Shown here in pieces: positions 51,600 through 58,899 of a stretch of DNA of 64,000 nucleotides (position 1 is the first letter of the stretch; each line of letters opens with the position of its first letter). A model generated the notes under the pieces. It searched no databases. It was given only the letters and a program-made list of their open reading frames with translations, and was not told the DNA's origin. Both the position numbers and the translations under genes were made by a program. The DNA is from JAUXEH01 sp965533275 (GTDB lineage Bacteria; Acidobacteriota; Aminicenantia; Aminicenantales; Aminicenantaceae): the NCBI GenBank assembly GCA_965533275.1, contig CBESWG010000011.1, forward strand, positions 31,045-95,044. The letters are read 5' to 3'.

Positions 51600-53126
51600 A
51601 TGTCTGATAAAAAGAAGCGGGCCGCTTTACTGGTAGTCGGCCTGGTTGTCATTTATTCCATTGCTTTCTCCGCTCCGTTTCAGAACGAAGGGGACGATGT
51701 GGTGATCGGCACCTACCACAAGATTTCTTCGAAGATCCTCAACGAAGAGCGCACACTGCTCGTGCATCTTCCGCGCAGCTATACCAGCACGTCCCTGGAT
51801 TATCCCGTGCTCTTCCTGCTCTACGGCAACCAAGTCACCACCTATTTTGCTCAGGCGGTCTCTGTCCTGGACCGTCTGGGGCCCACCGGAAGCATGCCGG
51901 AGATGCTGCTCGTGGCGATCACCAACACCGACCGCTACCGGGACCTCCTGCCCCAACAGCCGGACGGCAGTCCCACCGGGATCGAGAACTTTGTGCGCTT
52001 CTTTGAGAAGGAACTCGTCCCCTATGTGGAGACACACTACAGGGCCAAAGACTTCAGGGCGGTGATGGGACCGCAGGCGGGAGCCAATTTTGCGATGTAT
52101 ACGCTGTTCGAACACCCCGAGCTCTTCCAGGCTGCCATCATCAACAATCCCTTTCGCTGGCAGGGCGGGCGAGACCTGGTCCTCCAAAGCGCCGGCGACT
52201 TTCTGAAGGGCCAAACGACTTTCCCCAGGTTCATGTCCATCACCTACGAAGACAGCGACGAGCTGGCCAGGGAAGGCGCGGCCTACATCGATCGATTCGC
52301 CGATCTGGTGAAAGATCTCCAAATCCCGGGTTTCCGGCTCCACCTGAACTTTATCCCGGATAATGATGAGTTCATACAGCCCATGGGGCTGCGTTCGGGA
52401 CTTAAAGCCATGTTCCAGGACTATCCCTTCCCTGAGGATAGGGAAGTCAACAGACTGAGCGATATCAAGGAATTCTACACTGGCCTTTCGAAGGCCTATG
52501 GCTTTACCGTGGATCCACCGGAGCACATTCTCAGCATGCAAACCTACGGTCTTCTGGGCCGGGGAAGGCGTACGGAGGCGGTCGAAGTCCTGAACTATCT
52601 GCAGGCGAATTATCCCCGCTCTGCCAATGCGTATATGATATTCTCCAACCTCTACATGCAGGACGGGGAACTGGAGAAGGCGCGCGATGCACTGAAAAAA
52701 ATGATCGAGATCCTGCCCGGCGATGTGGGCGGGATCCAGAGCCGGATTGACATGCTGGAGCGGCGCATCGCCTATTCGGCGGCCTATGTTGTGGAAAAGG
52801 AGATCCATCAGGCCGGCATCGCAGCCGGGAAGGAAAGGTTCCGGGCACTCCGATCTGAACCCGAGAACCAAGCCTATTTTGAGGAGCGGGAATTCAATGA
52901 ACTGGGATACCGCCTGTTGGGCAGAGGGCAGGCCGAATATGCCATCGAGATTTTTAAAATAAATGTCGAGCTTAATCCCCAGTCTGGCAATGCCTTCGAC
53001 AGCTTAGCCGAGGCCTACTTGAAGAACGGCCAGAATGACCTGGCCATTAAACACTACGAGAAATCCCTCGAGCTCGATCCGGATAACGAAAACGCCCGGG
53101 AGATGCTCAAAAAACTGCGGAAATAA
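51600..53126 (+). CDS. Exported esterase-D-fold protein with degenerate active site and TPR repeats
   Basis: A 508-residue protein; the ATG at 51600 follows GAGGG. It has a signal or anchor segment (about 1-28), an esterase-like alpha/beta-hydrolase domain (about 35-285: LLVHLPRSYTSTSLDYPVLF), and TPR repeats (about 310-380 and 430-505: AIEIFKINVELNPQSGNAF, AIKHYEKSLELDPDNENA). The nucleophile elbow, GxSxGG in active members, reads MGPQAGAN, so Ser is replaced by Gln. The usual catalytic His near the domain end is also not apparent (PDNDEFIQPMGL). It is therefore probably a non-catalytic binding protein. Confidence 0.78.
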   Translation: MSDKKKRAALLVVGLVVIYSIAFSAPFQNEGDDVVIGTYHKISSKILNEERTLLVHLPRSYTSTSLDYPVLFLLYGNQVTTYFAQAVSVLDRLGPTGSMPEMLLVAITNTDRYRDLLPQQPDGSPTGIENFVRFFEKELVPYVETHYRAKDFRAVMGPQAGANFAMYTLFEHPELFQAAIINNPFRWQGGRDLVLQSAGDFLKGQTTFPRFMSITYEDSDELAREGAAYIDRFADLVKDLQIPGFRLHLNFIPDNDEFIQPMGLRSGLKAMFQDYPFPEDREVNRLSDIKEFYTGLSKAYGFTVDPPEHILSMQTYGLLGRGRRTEAVEVLNYLQANYPRSANAYMIFSNLYMQDGELEKARDALKKMIEILPGDVGGIQSRIDMLERRIAYSAAYVVEKEIHQAGIAAGKERFRALRSEPENQAYFEEREFNELGYRLLGRGQAEYAIEIFKINVELNPQSGNAFDSLAEAYLKNGQNDLAIKHYEKSLELDPDNENAREMLKKLRK

Positions 53127-53228
53127 AACGATCCTCGGATTCGCTTCGTCACGAATGATCCTGGGTTCTCTCCTCCTCATCTTTAAGTAGGACCTTTCTC
53201 CTCAGTTTGAATGGGCCGCGACATCGTC

Positions 53229-53257
53229 TTGACATATCCGTCCGTGTGCTCTAATAT
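53229..53257 (+). promoter_or_regulatory. Promoter of the winged-helix/nucleotidyltransferase pair
   Basis: TTGACA (53229-53234), 17 bases, TAATAT (53252-53257); the start point would be near 53264. Confidence 0.7.
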
Positions 53258-53267
53258 ACTGATACCG

Positions 53268-53283
53268 TTGGTCATATGACCAA
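53268..53283. promoter_or_regulatory. Perfect 16-bp palindromic operator
   Basis: TTGGTCATATGACCAA is a perfect palindrome just after the predicted start point of the winged-helix gene, where a dimeric repressor would block transcription. The encoded winged-helix protein is the obvious candidate. Confidence 0.7.
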
Positions 53284-53322
53284 TGGCATAGGTCGATAAG
53301 CCGACATTTTGTGGGGGAGACA

Positions 53323-53652
53323 ATGCTGGAAGCACTGTTTGAGTCAGAAAAGAAGGAAAAAATACTCTTTTTTCTCTATGCCCACGGGGAAGGCTATGCG
53401 CGGGAGATCACGCGGACCTTCCAGTTCAATCTCAACACGGTCCAGAATCAGCTGTCGAACCTGGAAAGCCATGGGATCCTGTACAGTAAGTTAAAGGGGA
53501 AAGTGAGATTATTCGGTTTCAATCCACGTTATCCTTTCAGGAAGGAGCTGGAGGCACTCCTGAAGAAAGCCATGATGTTCCTTCCGGAAGAGGAAATGAG
53601 AAAATACTATTGGCCGCGCCTAAGGCCCCGCAGAACTGGGAAACCTCTCTAG
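53323..53652 (+). CDS. Small winged-helix regulator, probable antitoxin/autoregulator
   Basis: 109 residues. The ATG at 53323 follows GGGGGAG; the frame extends four codons further from a GTG. The fold is a winged helix: LFESEKKEKILFFLYAHGEGYAREITRTF, recognition helix NLNTVQNQLSNLESHGIL, and wing LKGKVRLFGFNP. It lies three bases before a nucleotidyltransferase-like gene. Such winged-helix/NTase pairs include AbiEi-AbiEii type modules, where the first gene is antitoxin and repressor. Base composition falls here relative to upstream genes, suggesting acquisition. Confidence 0.75.
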   Translation: MLEALFESEKKEKILFFLYAHGEGYAREITRTFQFNLNTVQNQLSNLESHGILYSKLKGKVRLFGFNPRYPFRKELEALLKKAMMFLPEEEMRKYYWPRLRPRRTGKPL

Positions 53653-53655
53653 AAA

Positions 53656-54201
53656 ATGAATCTCAAAGAGGTCTCAATTCAAGATCTGGCCATTTATGTG
53701 TGCCATCAGTTGGCCCAAGCCGGGATCGAAACTGTGCTTTCTGGAGGAGCTTGTGTTTTCATTTACACACACAATGAGTTCCTCTCCTTTGACCTTGATT
53801 TCGTTCTTCTAGACTTATCTAAAAAAAAGGAAATCGGAAGGGTCCTCGGGAAAATTGGATTCCAGCCGGAGGGGAGGCACTTCCGCCATGGCGATACACC
53901 CTTTATTGTGGAATTCCTGTCACCTCCATTGGCCGTGGGGGAAGAGCCTGTCAAGGAAATACAGACCATAGAAAAGAACGATCGGAAACTGAACCTGCTA
54001 TCTCCCACGGATTGTGTCAAAGATCGGCTCGCAGCCTTCTATCATTGGAATGACAAGCCCTCTCTAGAACAAGCCGTAATCGTGAGCAGGGCTCAAGCTG
54101 TTGATCTGAAAGAAATCGAGAGGTGGTCAGCGAACGAGGGCATGGTGGATAAGTATCCCACTTATTTAGCAGAACTCAATTTAACCGGAAATCCACTTTG
54201 A
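53656..54201 (+). CDS. Nucleotidyltransferase-fold protein (DUF6036/AbiEii-like), possible toxin
   Basis: 181 residues. The nucleotidyltransferase signature is visible as LSGGACVFIYTHNEFLSFDLDFVL near 27-50: GG of the GS-type loop, then the D-x-D pair in FDLDFV that binds metal. A conserved C-terminal helix reads CVKDRLAAFYHWNDKPSLEQA near 115-135. It follows the winged-helix gene by three bases with no separate ribosome-binding site, implying coupling. By analogy with known winged-helix/NTase modules it may modify tRNA or another target; this is inference. Confidence 0.7.
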   Translation: MNLKEVSIQDLAIYVCHQLAQAGIETVLSGGACVFIYTHNEFLSFDLDFVLLDLSKKKEIGRVLGKIGFQPEGRHFRHGDTPFIVEFLSPPLAVGEEPVKEIQTIEKNDRKLNLLSPTDCVKDRLAAFYHWNDKPSLEQAVIVSRAQAVDLKEIERWSANEGMVDKYPTYLAELNLTGNPL

Positions 54202-54236
54202 ATGGTTGGTCCTTTATTTCATGGAATCAACTGGGC

Positions 54237-54242
54237 TATAAT
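54237..54242 (+). promoter_or_regulatory. -10 element of the tRNA-Arg promoter
   Basis: A perfect TATAAT lies 18 bases before the tRNA. The -35 is weak (TTTATT at 54214-54219, spacing 17). Confidence 0.5.
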
Positions 54243-54260
54243 GTTCTGATCGAACCAGGT

Positions 54261-54336
54261 GCGCCCGTAGCTCAGCGGATAGAGCGGTGGACTTCGAATC
54301 CATAGGTCGGGGGTTCGAATCCCTCCGGGCGTGCCA
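54261..54336 (+). tRNA. tRNA-Arg (anticodon TCG)
   Basis: A complete 76-base cloverleaf. The acceptor stem is GCGCCCG with CGGGCGT, the D arm is GCTC/GAGC, and the anticodon stem GTGGA/TCCAT has loop CTTCGAA. The TCG anticodon lies at 54294-54296. The T arm contains GTTCGAATC, and CCA is encoded at 54334-54336. It marks the left side of the foreign region. Confidence 0.97.
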
Positions 54337-54448
54337 CTTTCCACCCCTGATATTGCATCCAACTCGAGAGTTTATGGGCTTTTTATGCATTTGCCCATAT
54401 TAGTCAGACTAAGCCAAATTAAGTTATTTAGAGTGTGTTTTAGTCTGA

Positions 54449-54472
54449 AAGTACTGACCGAAGTACTGACCG
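54449..54472 (+). repeat. Tandem 12-bp direct repeat near the element's left end
   Basis: AAGTACTGACCG occurs twice back to back. Arm-type sites for a tyrosine recombinase often look like this, but function is unproven. Confidence 0.55.
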
Positions 54473-54628
54473 GGCGGATTAGAGGTCCTTAAAGCAGAAA
54501 AGCGGCGTTAAATCGCAAAACACTAACTGGTTAGCACAAAAAGGGAGCCGTTACCCCCCATTGTGTTCAGCCAGTGAGATAATCGCCTCTTGGATACGTG
54601 ATATGTTTCAAAGCATATGAGGGGGGCA

Positions 54629-54674
54629 TCTGACTACGAATCAGAAGGTCGGCAGTTCGAATCTGTCCGGGCGT
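54629..54674 (+). pseudogene. 3' half of a tRNA-Arg (anticodon ACG), integration scar
   Basis: A complete anticodon arm (TCTGA/TCAGA, loop CTACGAA, ACG at 54636-54638), variable loop, T arm (GGCAG/CTGTC around TTCGAAT) and 3' acceptor strand CGGGCGT are present. The 5' acceptor strand and D arm are absent, and no CCA follows. It differs from the intact tRNA-Arg(TCG) in anticodon and stems but shares the acceptor sequence. This is the usual product of integration into the 3' end of a tRNA gene. Confidence 0.75.
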
Positions 54675-54738
54675 ACTTCATTTCACCCCATAAGATCCAT
54701 ATAAATCAGCAAGTTATCCAAATTCACAGAACATTGTT

Positions 54739-54789
54739 GTTTGGTACCGTTTGGTACAGTTTCGCCCACTTTTGGACAGTTTTGGTCAG
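54739..54789. repeat. Degenerate 10-bp-period array (iteron/operator-like)
   Basis: Two copies of GTTTGGTAC(C/A), a degenerate GTTTCGCCCAC, then two copies of TTTTGG(A/T)CAG, all at 10-11-bp spacing. The phased units suggest cooperative protein binding upstream of the early genes. Confidence 0.5.
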
Positions 54790-54915
54790 AGAATGGTCTG
54801 ACGGATATGATTGAAAATTTTCAATTATTATGTTATCAAATTGACTTTTGTTGTGTGATTAATCACAATAGAATAAACAGATTGAAATATTCATTTTTGC
54901 ATCAGGGAGGAATAA

Positions 54916-55242
54916 ATGCCCAAAGAAGTGAAAATAAAATTTACTGAGTCGACCGAATATAAGATATACCCTGCTACAGGTGTATGGGGAGGTCCAGGTC
55001 CGGATGGAACGTTCGTAATTGATTTCTTTGTTGAACGTCTTTCAGTACCTGAAGAAATGGTACTCGAGTTTGAAATGGGTAAAGCACCAAAAGAAATGTC
55101 CCGTACAGAACAAGGTATGGTAAGAGAAAGACAAGTTGGTGTAGTAATGAGACCTGACGTAGCAAAGGCAGTTGGAAAATTTCTAATTGATAAAGCAGAT
55201 AAAGTTTTGGCAGAGGGAAAAGGGAAGAAAGTCGATGGGTGA
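54916..55242 (+). CDS. Unknown element protein (DUF3467-like layout)
   Basis: A 108-residue soluble protein; GGGAGG precedes the ATG. The pattern GPDGTFVIDFFVERLS followed by VGVVMRPDVAKAVGKFLIDK loosely resembles DUF3467 proteins (a FVLDF strand, then VKMSPxHAKxL), but the match is too weak to name. It is AT-rich and overlaps the next gene by eight bases. First gene of a three-gene unit unlike the host in composition. Confidence 0.6.
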   Translation: MPKEVKIKFTESTEYKIYPATGVWGGPGPDGTFVIDFFVERLSVPEEMVLEFEMGKAPKEMSRTEQGMVRERQVGVVMRPDVAKAVGKFLIDKADKVLAEGKGKKVDG

Positions 55243-55681
55243 TGATAGTGGCACTCTGATAGAAGTACCTGATACTTACCCAAGTAAAATCGAATATGAT
55301 GTGATTGCCAGACTGACTGGCCCATCTCAATCCATGGAGGACTTGGAACCTATGTGGATGGAACCTACTTCAAGTGTCTATATGTTTATATTGAAGCGCA
55401 ATAATGTTCTTGAGGAAATAATTATTGCCCAAGATGGGCAAATTGAATTCGAAGGATATTATATTTCTTATTTATTGGAGAATATAGAAGAAGAAGAATT
55501 TGAAGTCGAGGCCCGCAGACTTGCAGTTATAAATCGAGAAGTTGATATTGATGAGTTAAGATACAAAATTGAAGTATTACAGAGTGTCAAAGGTACAGAA
55601 GTTAGCCCACAGGAAATAGCCCAATACTTTCAATGCACAGAAAGTGATGTATTGAGTGCGATGGGACTTTTAACAGAGTAG
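55235..55681 (+). CDS. Unknown element protein
   Basis: 148 residues, acidic. The ATG at 55235 overlaps the end of the previous gene. The first half is beta-rich (MFILKRNNVLEEIIIAQDGQI); the middle is a Glu-rich helix (LENIEEEEFEVEARR); and the C-terminus has a helix-turn-helix-like stretch, SPQEIAQYFQCTESDVLSAM, that could bind DNA. No family recognised. Strongly AT-rich. Confidence 0.6.
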   Translation: MGDDSGTLIEVPDTYPSKIEYDVIARLTGPSQSMEDLEPMWMEPTSSVYMFILKRNNVLEEIIIAQDGQIEFEGYYISYLLENIEEEEFEVEARRLAVINREVDIDELRYKIEVLQSVKGTEVSPQEIAQYFQCTESDVLSAMGLLTE

Positions 55682-55682
55682 C

Positions 55683-56078
55683 ATGCCGGAAAGAGATAAT
55701 TCAGCAGAGTCAACAAGAAGGATTCCCTCATCTATCGAATGCGAAGTAGCAAGTGTGAAGGCCCGAAGAATCAATATGACTGGATCCAGAATACATGAAA
55801 TATTGAATGAACTTGTTTATATAACGAAACTTCAGCGCACTGCCCTTGCCAAAATACAGGAAGAATTGAATCCGAAACGCCATGTCCTTGATTCAAATTC
55901 ATCCCTCAATTATGAAGATGAGATAAATGGCACAAGTATTCTGTGCCTTTCAAAGGGATATCCGAAAAGAATAATAGTTGGAACAGATTCAGGGCGTCAT
56001 AGAGCGCAATTTTCACAACTCCGGGACTATGCCTACTGCCGAGTGATTGCGCGTAATTATGATTTATGCGAATCTTGA
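55683..56078 (+). CDS. Unknown element protein
   Basis: 131 residues, mixed charge. It starts one base after the previous stop. A central helix (ILNELVYITKLQRTALAKIQEEL) and a C-terminal basic segment (YPKRIIVGTDSGRHRAQFSQL) are visible, but no known domain. Third member of the AT-rich early unit; its 3' end faces the next, opposite-strand gene. Confidence 0.55.
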   Translation: MPERDNSAESTRRIPSSIECEVASVKARRINMTGSRIHEILNELVYITKLQRTALAKIQEELNPKRHVLDSNSSLNYEDEINGTSILCLSKGYPKRIIVGTDSGRHRAQFSQLRDYAYCRVIARNYDLCES

Positions 56079-56104
56079 TCAGTAGACAAATAGATAAAAT
56101 TCGA

Positions 56105-56845
56105 TTAATTCCCTACTTTCCAATAACGCCCTCGACTGTCTTCCATATTTCCATAATACACAGTGGTCCGGCTTTCCCTCTTTTTGAATATTCGGTAATT
56201 TGTATTCAAAAATGGCTCTACCTCATCCAAGAAATCTTTATCCACTGAATGTTTTCGTGAAATTTCTCGCCGTGTCGCCGTTTTATCAGATCGAGAATAT
56301 ATAAAATCTGCGATTTCCTGGAGCCGCTTCAAACCTTGCGTAGAGGGTCTGCCAACTTTTCCAGACTCGGGAGGTAGTGTCTCTCTCCAAATTGCATACT
56401 CAATTTTGTTATTCAATTCCAAAAAATCACTCCGGTCGTATCGCTTCATAGAGACATAATGTTCAAAATTTTGCATTACATTTGAATTTATATCGATGAC
56501 AGGAATTTCACGTAGAATCAGTTTTGTTTTCCATTTAAATCTGGCCTTTGAATAATCCACAAGATCAAACTCCCAGCCTATTTTTTTATTTACTTCCTTC
56601 TTTTTGGCCTTTCCTCGTTCGATTAAATAACAAATTTTTGCATCATGTATCAGGTCGTAGATCATGAAGGTCCTCCAATCATATGGCCGCCCCCTCTTGG
56701 TTATATAGAGTTCTTTGTATTTTCTCCAACGACATAACCAACAATTACAGCCTCGAAAATGAGTTTTCTCACATGCCAAATCCCGCACATCCTTTTTGTA
56801 GACGGCTGTCAGAGTTTCGTAACAGTCCGTTTTGTCCAGTGTCAT
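56105..56845 (-). CDS. Unknown Cys-cluster protein with possible winged-helix C-terminus
   Basis: 246 residues. The ATG at 56845 is chosen because AAGGAG lies nine bases upstream; the open frame begins six codons earlier. Near the N-terminus, FRGCNCWLCRWRK together with an earlier CEKTH forms a probable zinc site. The C-terminal 90 residues (GLKRLQEIADFIYSRSDKTATRREISRKH) look like a winged helix. It is the only minus-strand gene in the element and is divergent from the XRE-type regulator, so it may be a regulator or accessory gene. AT-rich. Confidence 0.6.
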   Translation of the reverse strand: MTLDKTDCYETLTAVYKKDVRDLACEKTHFRGCNCWLCRWRKYKELYITKRGRPYDWRTFMIYDLIHDAKICYLIERGKAKKKEVNKKIGWEFDLVDYSKARFKWKTKLILREIPVIDINSNVMQNFEHYVSMKRYDRSDFLELNNKIEYAIWRETLPPESGKVGRPSTQGLKRLQEIADFIYSRSDKTATRREISRKHSVDKDFLDEVEPFLNTNYRIFKKRESRTTVYYGNMEDSRGRYWKVGN

Positions 56846-56976
56846 GATAATTGACTCCTTCATATGGGGTGATATATGTGAAATACATTTTTATTAATGG
56901 CTGTATCTGTCGGATATTATGATAAAATTATTCTACAACAATCATCGTTCAGAATCAAATTATGGAGGCAATAGAT

Positions 56977-57162
56977 ATGAATCGAGTGAAAGAAAGACGC
57001 GAGATTATGGGTTTTCGCCTGTGTGATGTTTCCCGTCTCAGTGGTCTATCAATTGCCCATCTTTGGAACATGGAACATGGCGTCCGTGCCTCAAAGGAGG
57101 CTCATGAAAAAGTCGCCCGCGTATTGCGAACGTCAGTAAAGGAACTATTCCCATCTGAGTAA
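56977..57162 (+). CDS. Small XRE-family helix-turn-helix regulator
   Basis: 61 residues, essentially one HTH_3 domain: MGFRLCDVSRLSGLSIAHLWNMEHG, then ASKEAHEKVARVL. GGAGG eight bases before the ATG at 56977 supports this start over the in-frame ATG at 56962. It is divergently placed from the Cys-cluster gene with a 130-base control region, as expected of an element repressor or Cro-like switch. The repeats at 54.74 and 58.8 kb are candidate targets. Confidence 0.8.
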   Translation: MNRVKERREIMGFRLCDVSRLSGLSIAHLWNMEHGVRASKEAHEKVARVLRTSVKELFPSE

Positions 57163-57173
57163 TCGTATCGAAA

Positions 57174-57371
57174 ATGGAAAAACGCCTTCTGCCCGTAAAG
57201 GATGCATCAATTTATCTCGGAATATCGACGCATCTTTTATACAAAATGGCAGCCAGGCGGGAGATCGCACACGTCAAGATCCGGGGCAAACTCCTTTTTG
57301 ATCTCCGTCAATTGGATGCATTCATCGAAGGGTGTTCAGTTGAAAGAACCGACTGGAAGGTCCGATCATGA
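57174..57371 (+). CDS. Excisionase-type (HTH_17) DNA-binding protein
   Basis: 65 residues with the MerR/Xis-like pattern LLPVKDASIYLGISTHLLYKMAARREIAHVKIRGKLLFDLRQLDAFI: turn-helix, then RxG-K, then a helix. Such proteins direct excision or regulate replication genes. Its TGA overlaps the ATG of the ATPase gene by four bases (ATGA), linking it to replication. Confidence 0.8.
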   Translation: MEKRLLPVKDASIYLGISTHLLYKMAARREIAHVKIRGKLLFDLRQLDAFIEGCSVERTDWKVRS

Positions 57372-58786
57372 GCGCTGATCTCGAGGGCCTGATCCTGGGC
57401 CACTGTCTCATGGCCTGGGCCAAGACCCACAAGGAGGGCAAGATCTCATCCCGGACGTTCTCCAGAAAGGAAAACCGGGACATCTATCTGGCGGCAAAAA
57501 AGCAGGGGCCAGGTGAGGGGGGATCCATCGATGTGGCCATGCTGAGTCAGTCTCTGAACAGTTCAATCCCGGCCGACTACATTCCCGGCATACTGACAGG
57601 GATCCCACAGTCAGACCGGAGAAACGTCCCCAGATATCTGAAACAATTGACCCTGGGCCAGGTCTGCGGCAAGATCTCCAGGTTCCTGCAGGATGGAGTC
57701 GAGACAGGAGAATTCCCGGACGAGGAGGCGGAGGCTCTCCTCCAGGAGGTGATCTCGGCCCAGAAGTCTGCGGCAGGATCCGGACTTGTCTCCAGGCGGA
57801 TATCGGAGATCGATCCAGAGCCCATTGAGTGGCTGTGGCACAATCGGATCCCACTGGGCAAGCTCTCTATCCTGGCGGGGGATCCCGGCACTGGTAAATC
57901 ATTTTTCAGCTTGTTCATGGCCGCCCAGATCACGAAAGGATTGCCATGGCCGGACATCGGAGCGCCTACTATGAAAGGATCCGTGATCCTGATGTCTGCG
58001 GAGGACGATGCGGCCGACACAATCCGCCCTCGTCTCGATGCGGCCGGGGCCGATGTCCGCAAAATTGTCCTCGTGGAGGGAGTCAGATCTCCCGGCAAAA
58101 ATGAGATAGACCCCTTCTGTGTCGAGAATTCGGATCTGCTGCAGGATGTGGCGAAAGATCTCCCTGACCTCCGACTCGTGATCCTGGATCCCCTCTCGTT
58201 CTACATGGGCGCAGGGATCGACATGGCCAAGGACAACAAGGTCCGGGGATCACTTGAGCCCCTCCAGAGGTTTGCGGCTGATCGAAAGGTGGCCATCCTG
58301 GCGGTCACTCACCTGAACAAGAACAGCGCCATGACCCAGGCCCTCTATCGTGTCCGGGATTCACTCGCCTTCGTGGCCACGGCCAGATCCTCGTGGATCC
58401 TGAGCCGGGACCCAGAGGACCAGGAGGTCCGCAGGTTTGTCCCTCTCAAGTGCAACCTCAGTATAAAACCCTCCGGCCTGGAGTTCGAGATCCAGGAGGG
58501 CCGCCTTGTGTTTTCTGAGAATCGCCTGGAGATGTCCGCAGAGGAGTCTCTCCACATTCCAGAGATCGAACCTGAGCCGGGCCTTCGTGTCCTGGAGGCT
58601 GTGGAGTTCCTGAAAGATGCGCTGAAAGAGGGCCCAGAACCTGTGACAGATCTACTGAAACTCGCAGAATTGGCCGGGATCCATGAAAAATTGATGCGAT
58701 CTGCAAAAAAGTCTCTCAATTTGATTCAGAGAAAAACGGGCTACCAGGGGAAAAACACCTGGGAACTCTCAGAGGCGGACAATTGA
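57368..58786 (+). CDS. RepA-like replicative ATPase with DnaB-N-like domain
   Basis: A 472-residue replication protein. An N-terminal helical region (about 1-125; GLILGHCLMAWAKT, IPADYIPGILTGIP) resembles the DnaB N-terminal domain. The AAA_25/RepA-type RecA fold (about 145-370) has Walker A LAGDPGTGKSFFS near 170-180, Walker B LVILDPLSF near 273 and a sensor AVTHLNK near 316. The C-terminal 60 residues form a possible winged helix. It probably unwinds or loads on the element origin; candidate repeats lie just past its stop. GC-richer than the preceding genes, so it comes from a different source module. Confidence 0.85.
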   Translation: MSADLEGLILGHCLMAWAKTHKEGKISSRTFSRKENRDIYLAAKKQGPGEGGSIDVAMLSQSLNSSIPADYIPGILTGIPQSDRRNVPRYLKQLTLGQVCGKISRFLQDGVETGEFPDEEAEALLQEVISAQKSAAGSGLVSRRISEIDPEPIEWLWHNRIPLGKLSILAGDPGTGKSFFSLFMAAQITKGLPWPDIGAPTMKGSVILMSAEDDAADTIRPRLDAAGADVRKIVLVEGVRSPGKNEIDPFCVENSDLLQDVAKDLPDLRLVILDPLSFYMGAGIDMAKDNKVRGSLEPLQRFAADRKVAILAVTHLNKNSAMTQALYRVRDSLAFVATARSSWILSRDPEDQEVRRFVPLKCNLSIKPSGLEFEIQEGRLVFSENRLEMSAEESLHIPEIEPEPGLRVLEAVEFLKDALKEGPEPVTDLLKLAELAGIHEKLMRSAKKSLNLIQRKTGYQGKNTWELSEADN

Positions 58787-58793
58787 GACCCCC

Positions 58794-58864
58794 CTGTCCA
58801 TCACTGTCCATCACTGTCCATCACTGGATCACCTCTCCTCAGTCTCGGACAGTCTCGGACAGTC
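58794..58864. repeat. Two repeat clusters in inverted orientation (iteron-like)
   Basis: Three perfect tandem copies of CTGTCCATCA (58794-58823) face two copies of AGTCTCGGAC plus a partial third (58841-58864). The core ACTGTCC of the first set is the reverse complement of GGACAGT in the second. They overlap the -35 of the promoter at 58846. Confidence 0.75.
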
Positions 58865-58874
58865 ATTCTATAAT
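58846..58874 (+). promoter_or_regulatory. Promoter embedded in the repeat cluster
   Basis: CGGACA (58846-58851), 17 bases, perfect TATAAT (58869-58874). The -35 lies inside the second repeat set, so a repeat-binding protein would control it. Confidence 0.6.
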
Positions 58875-58899
58875 AATACCACTGAGGGCATGTTTGTCC

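Larger units (their letters stand above)
54337..54915. other. Gene-free left end of the mobile element
   Basis: 579 bases without a credible gene. It contains a 12-bp tandem repeat (54449-54472), the tRNA-Arg 3' remnant (54629-54674), a 10-bp-period repeat array (54739-54789) and the GGGAGG site of the first element gene. Composition shifts to AT-rich after about 54680. No integrase is present at this end. Confidence 0.7.

Noticed and set aside
54625..54674. A second functional tRNA-Arg
   Set aside because: The D arm and 5' acceptor strand are missing and the sequence upstream cannot supply them; kept only as a remnant.
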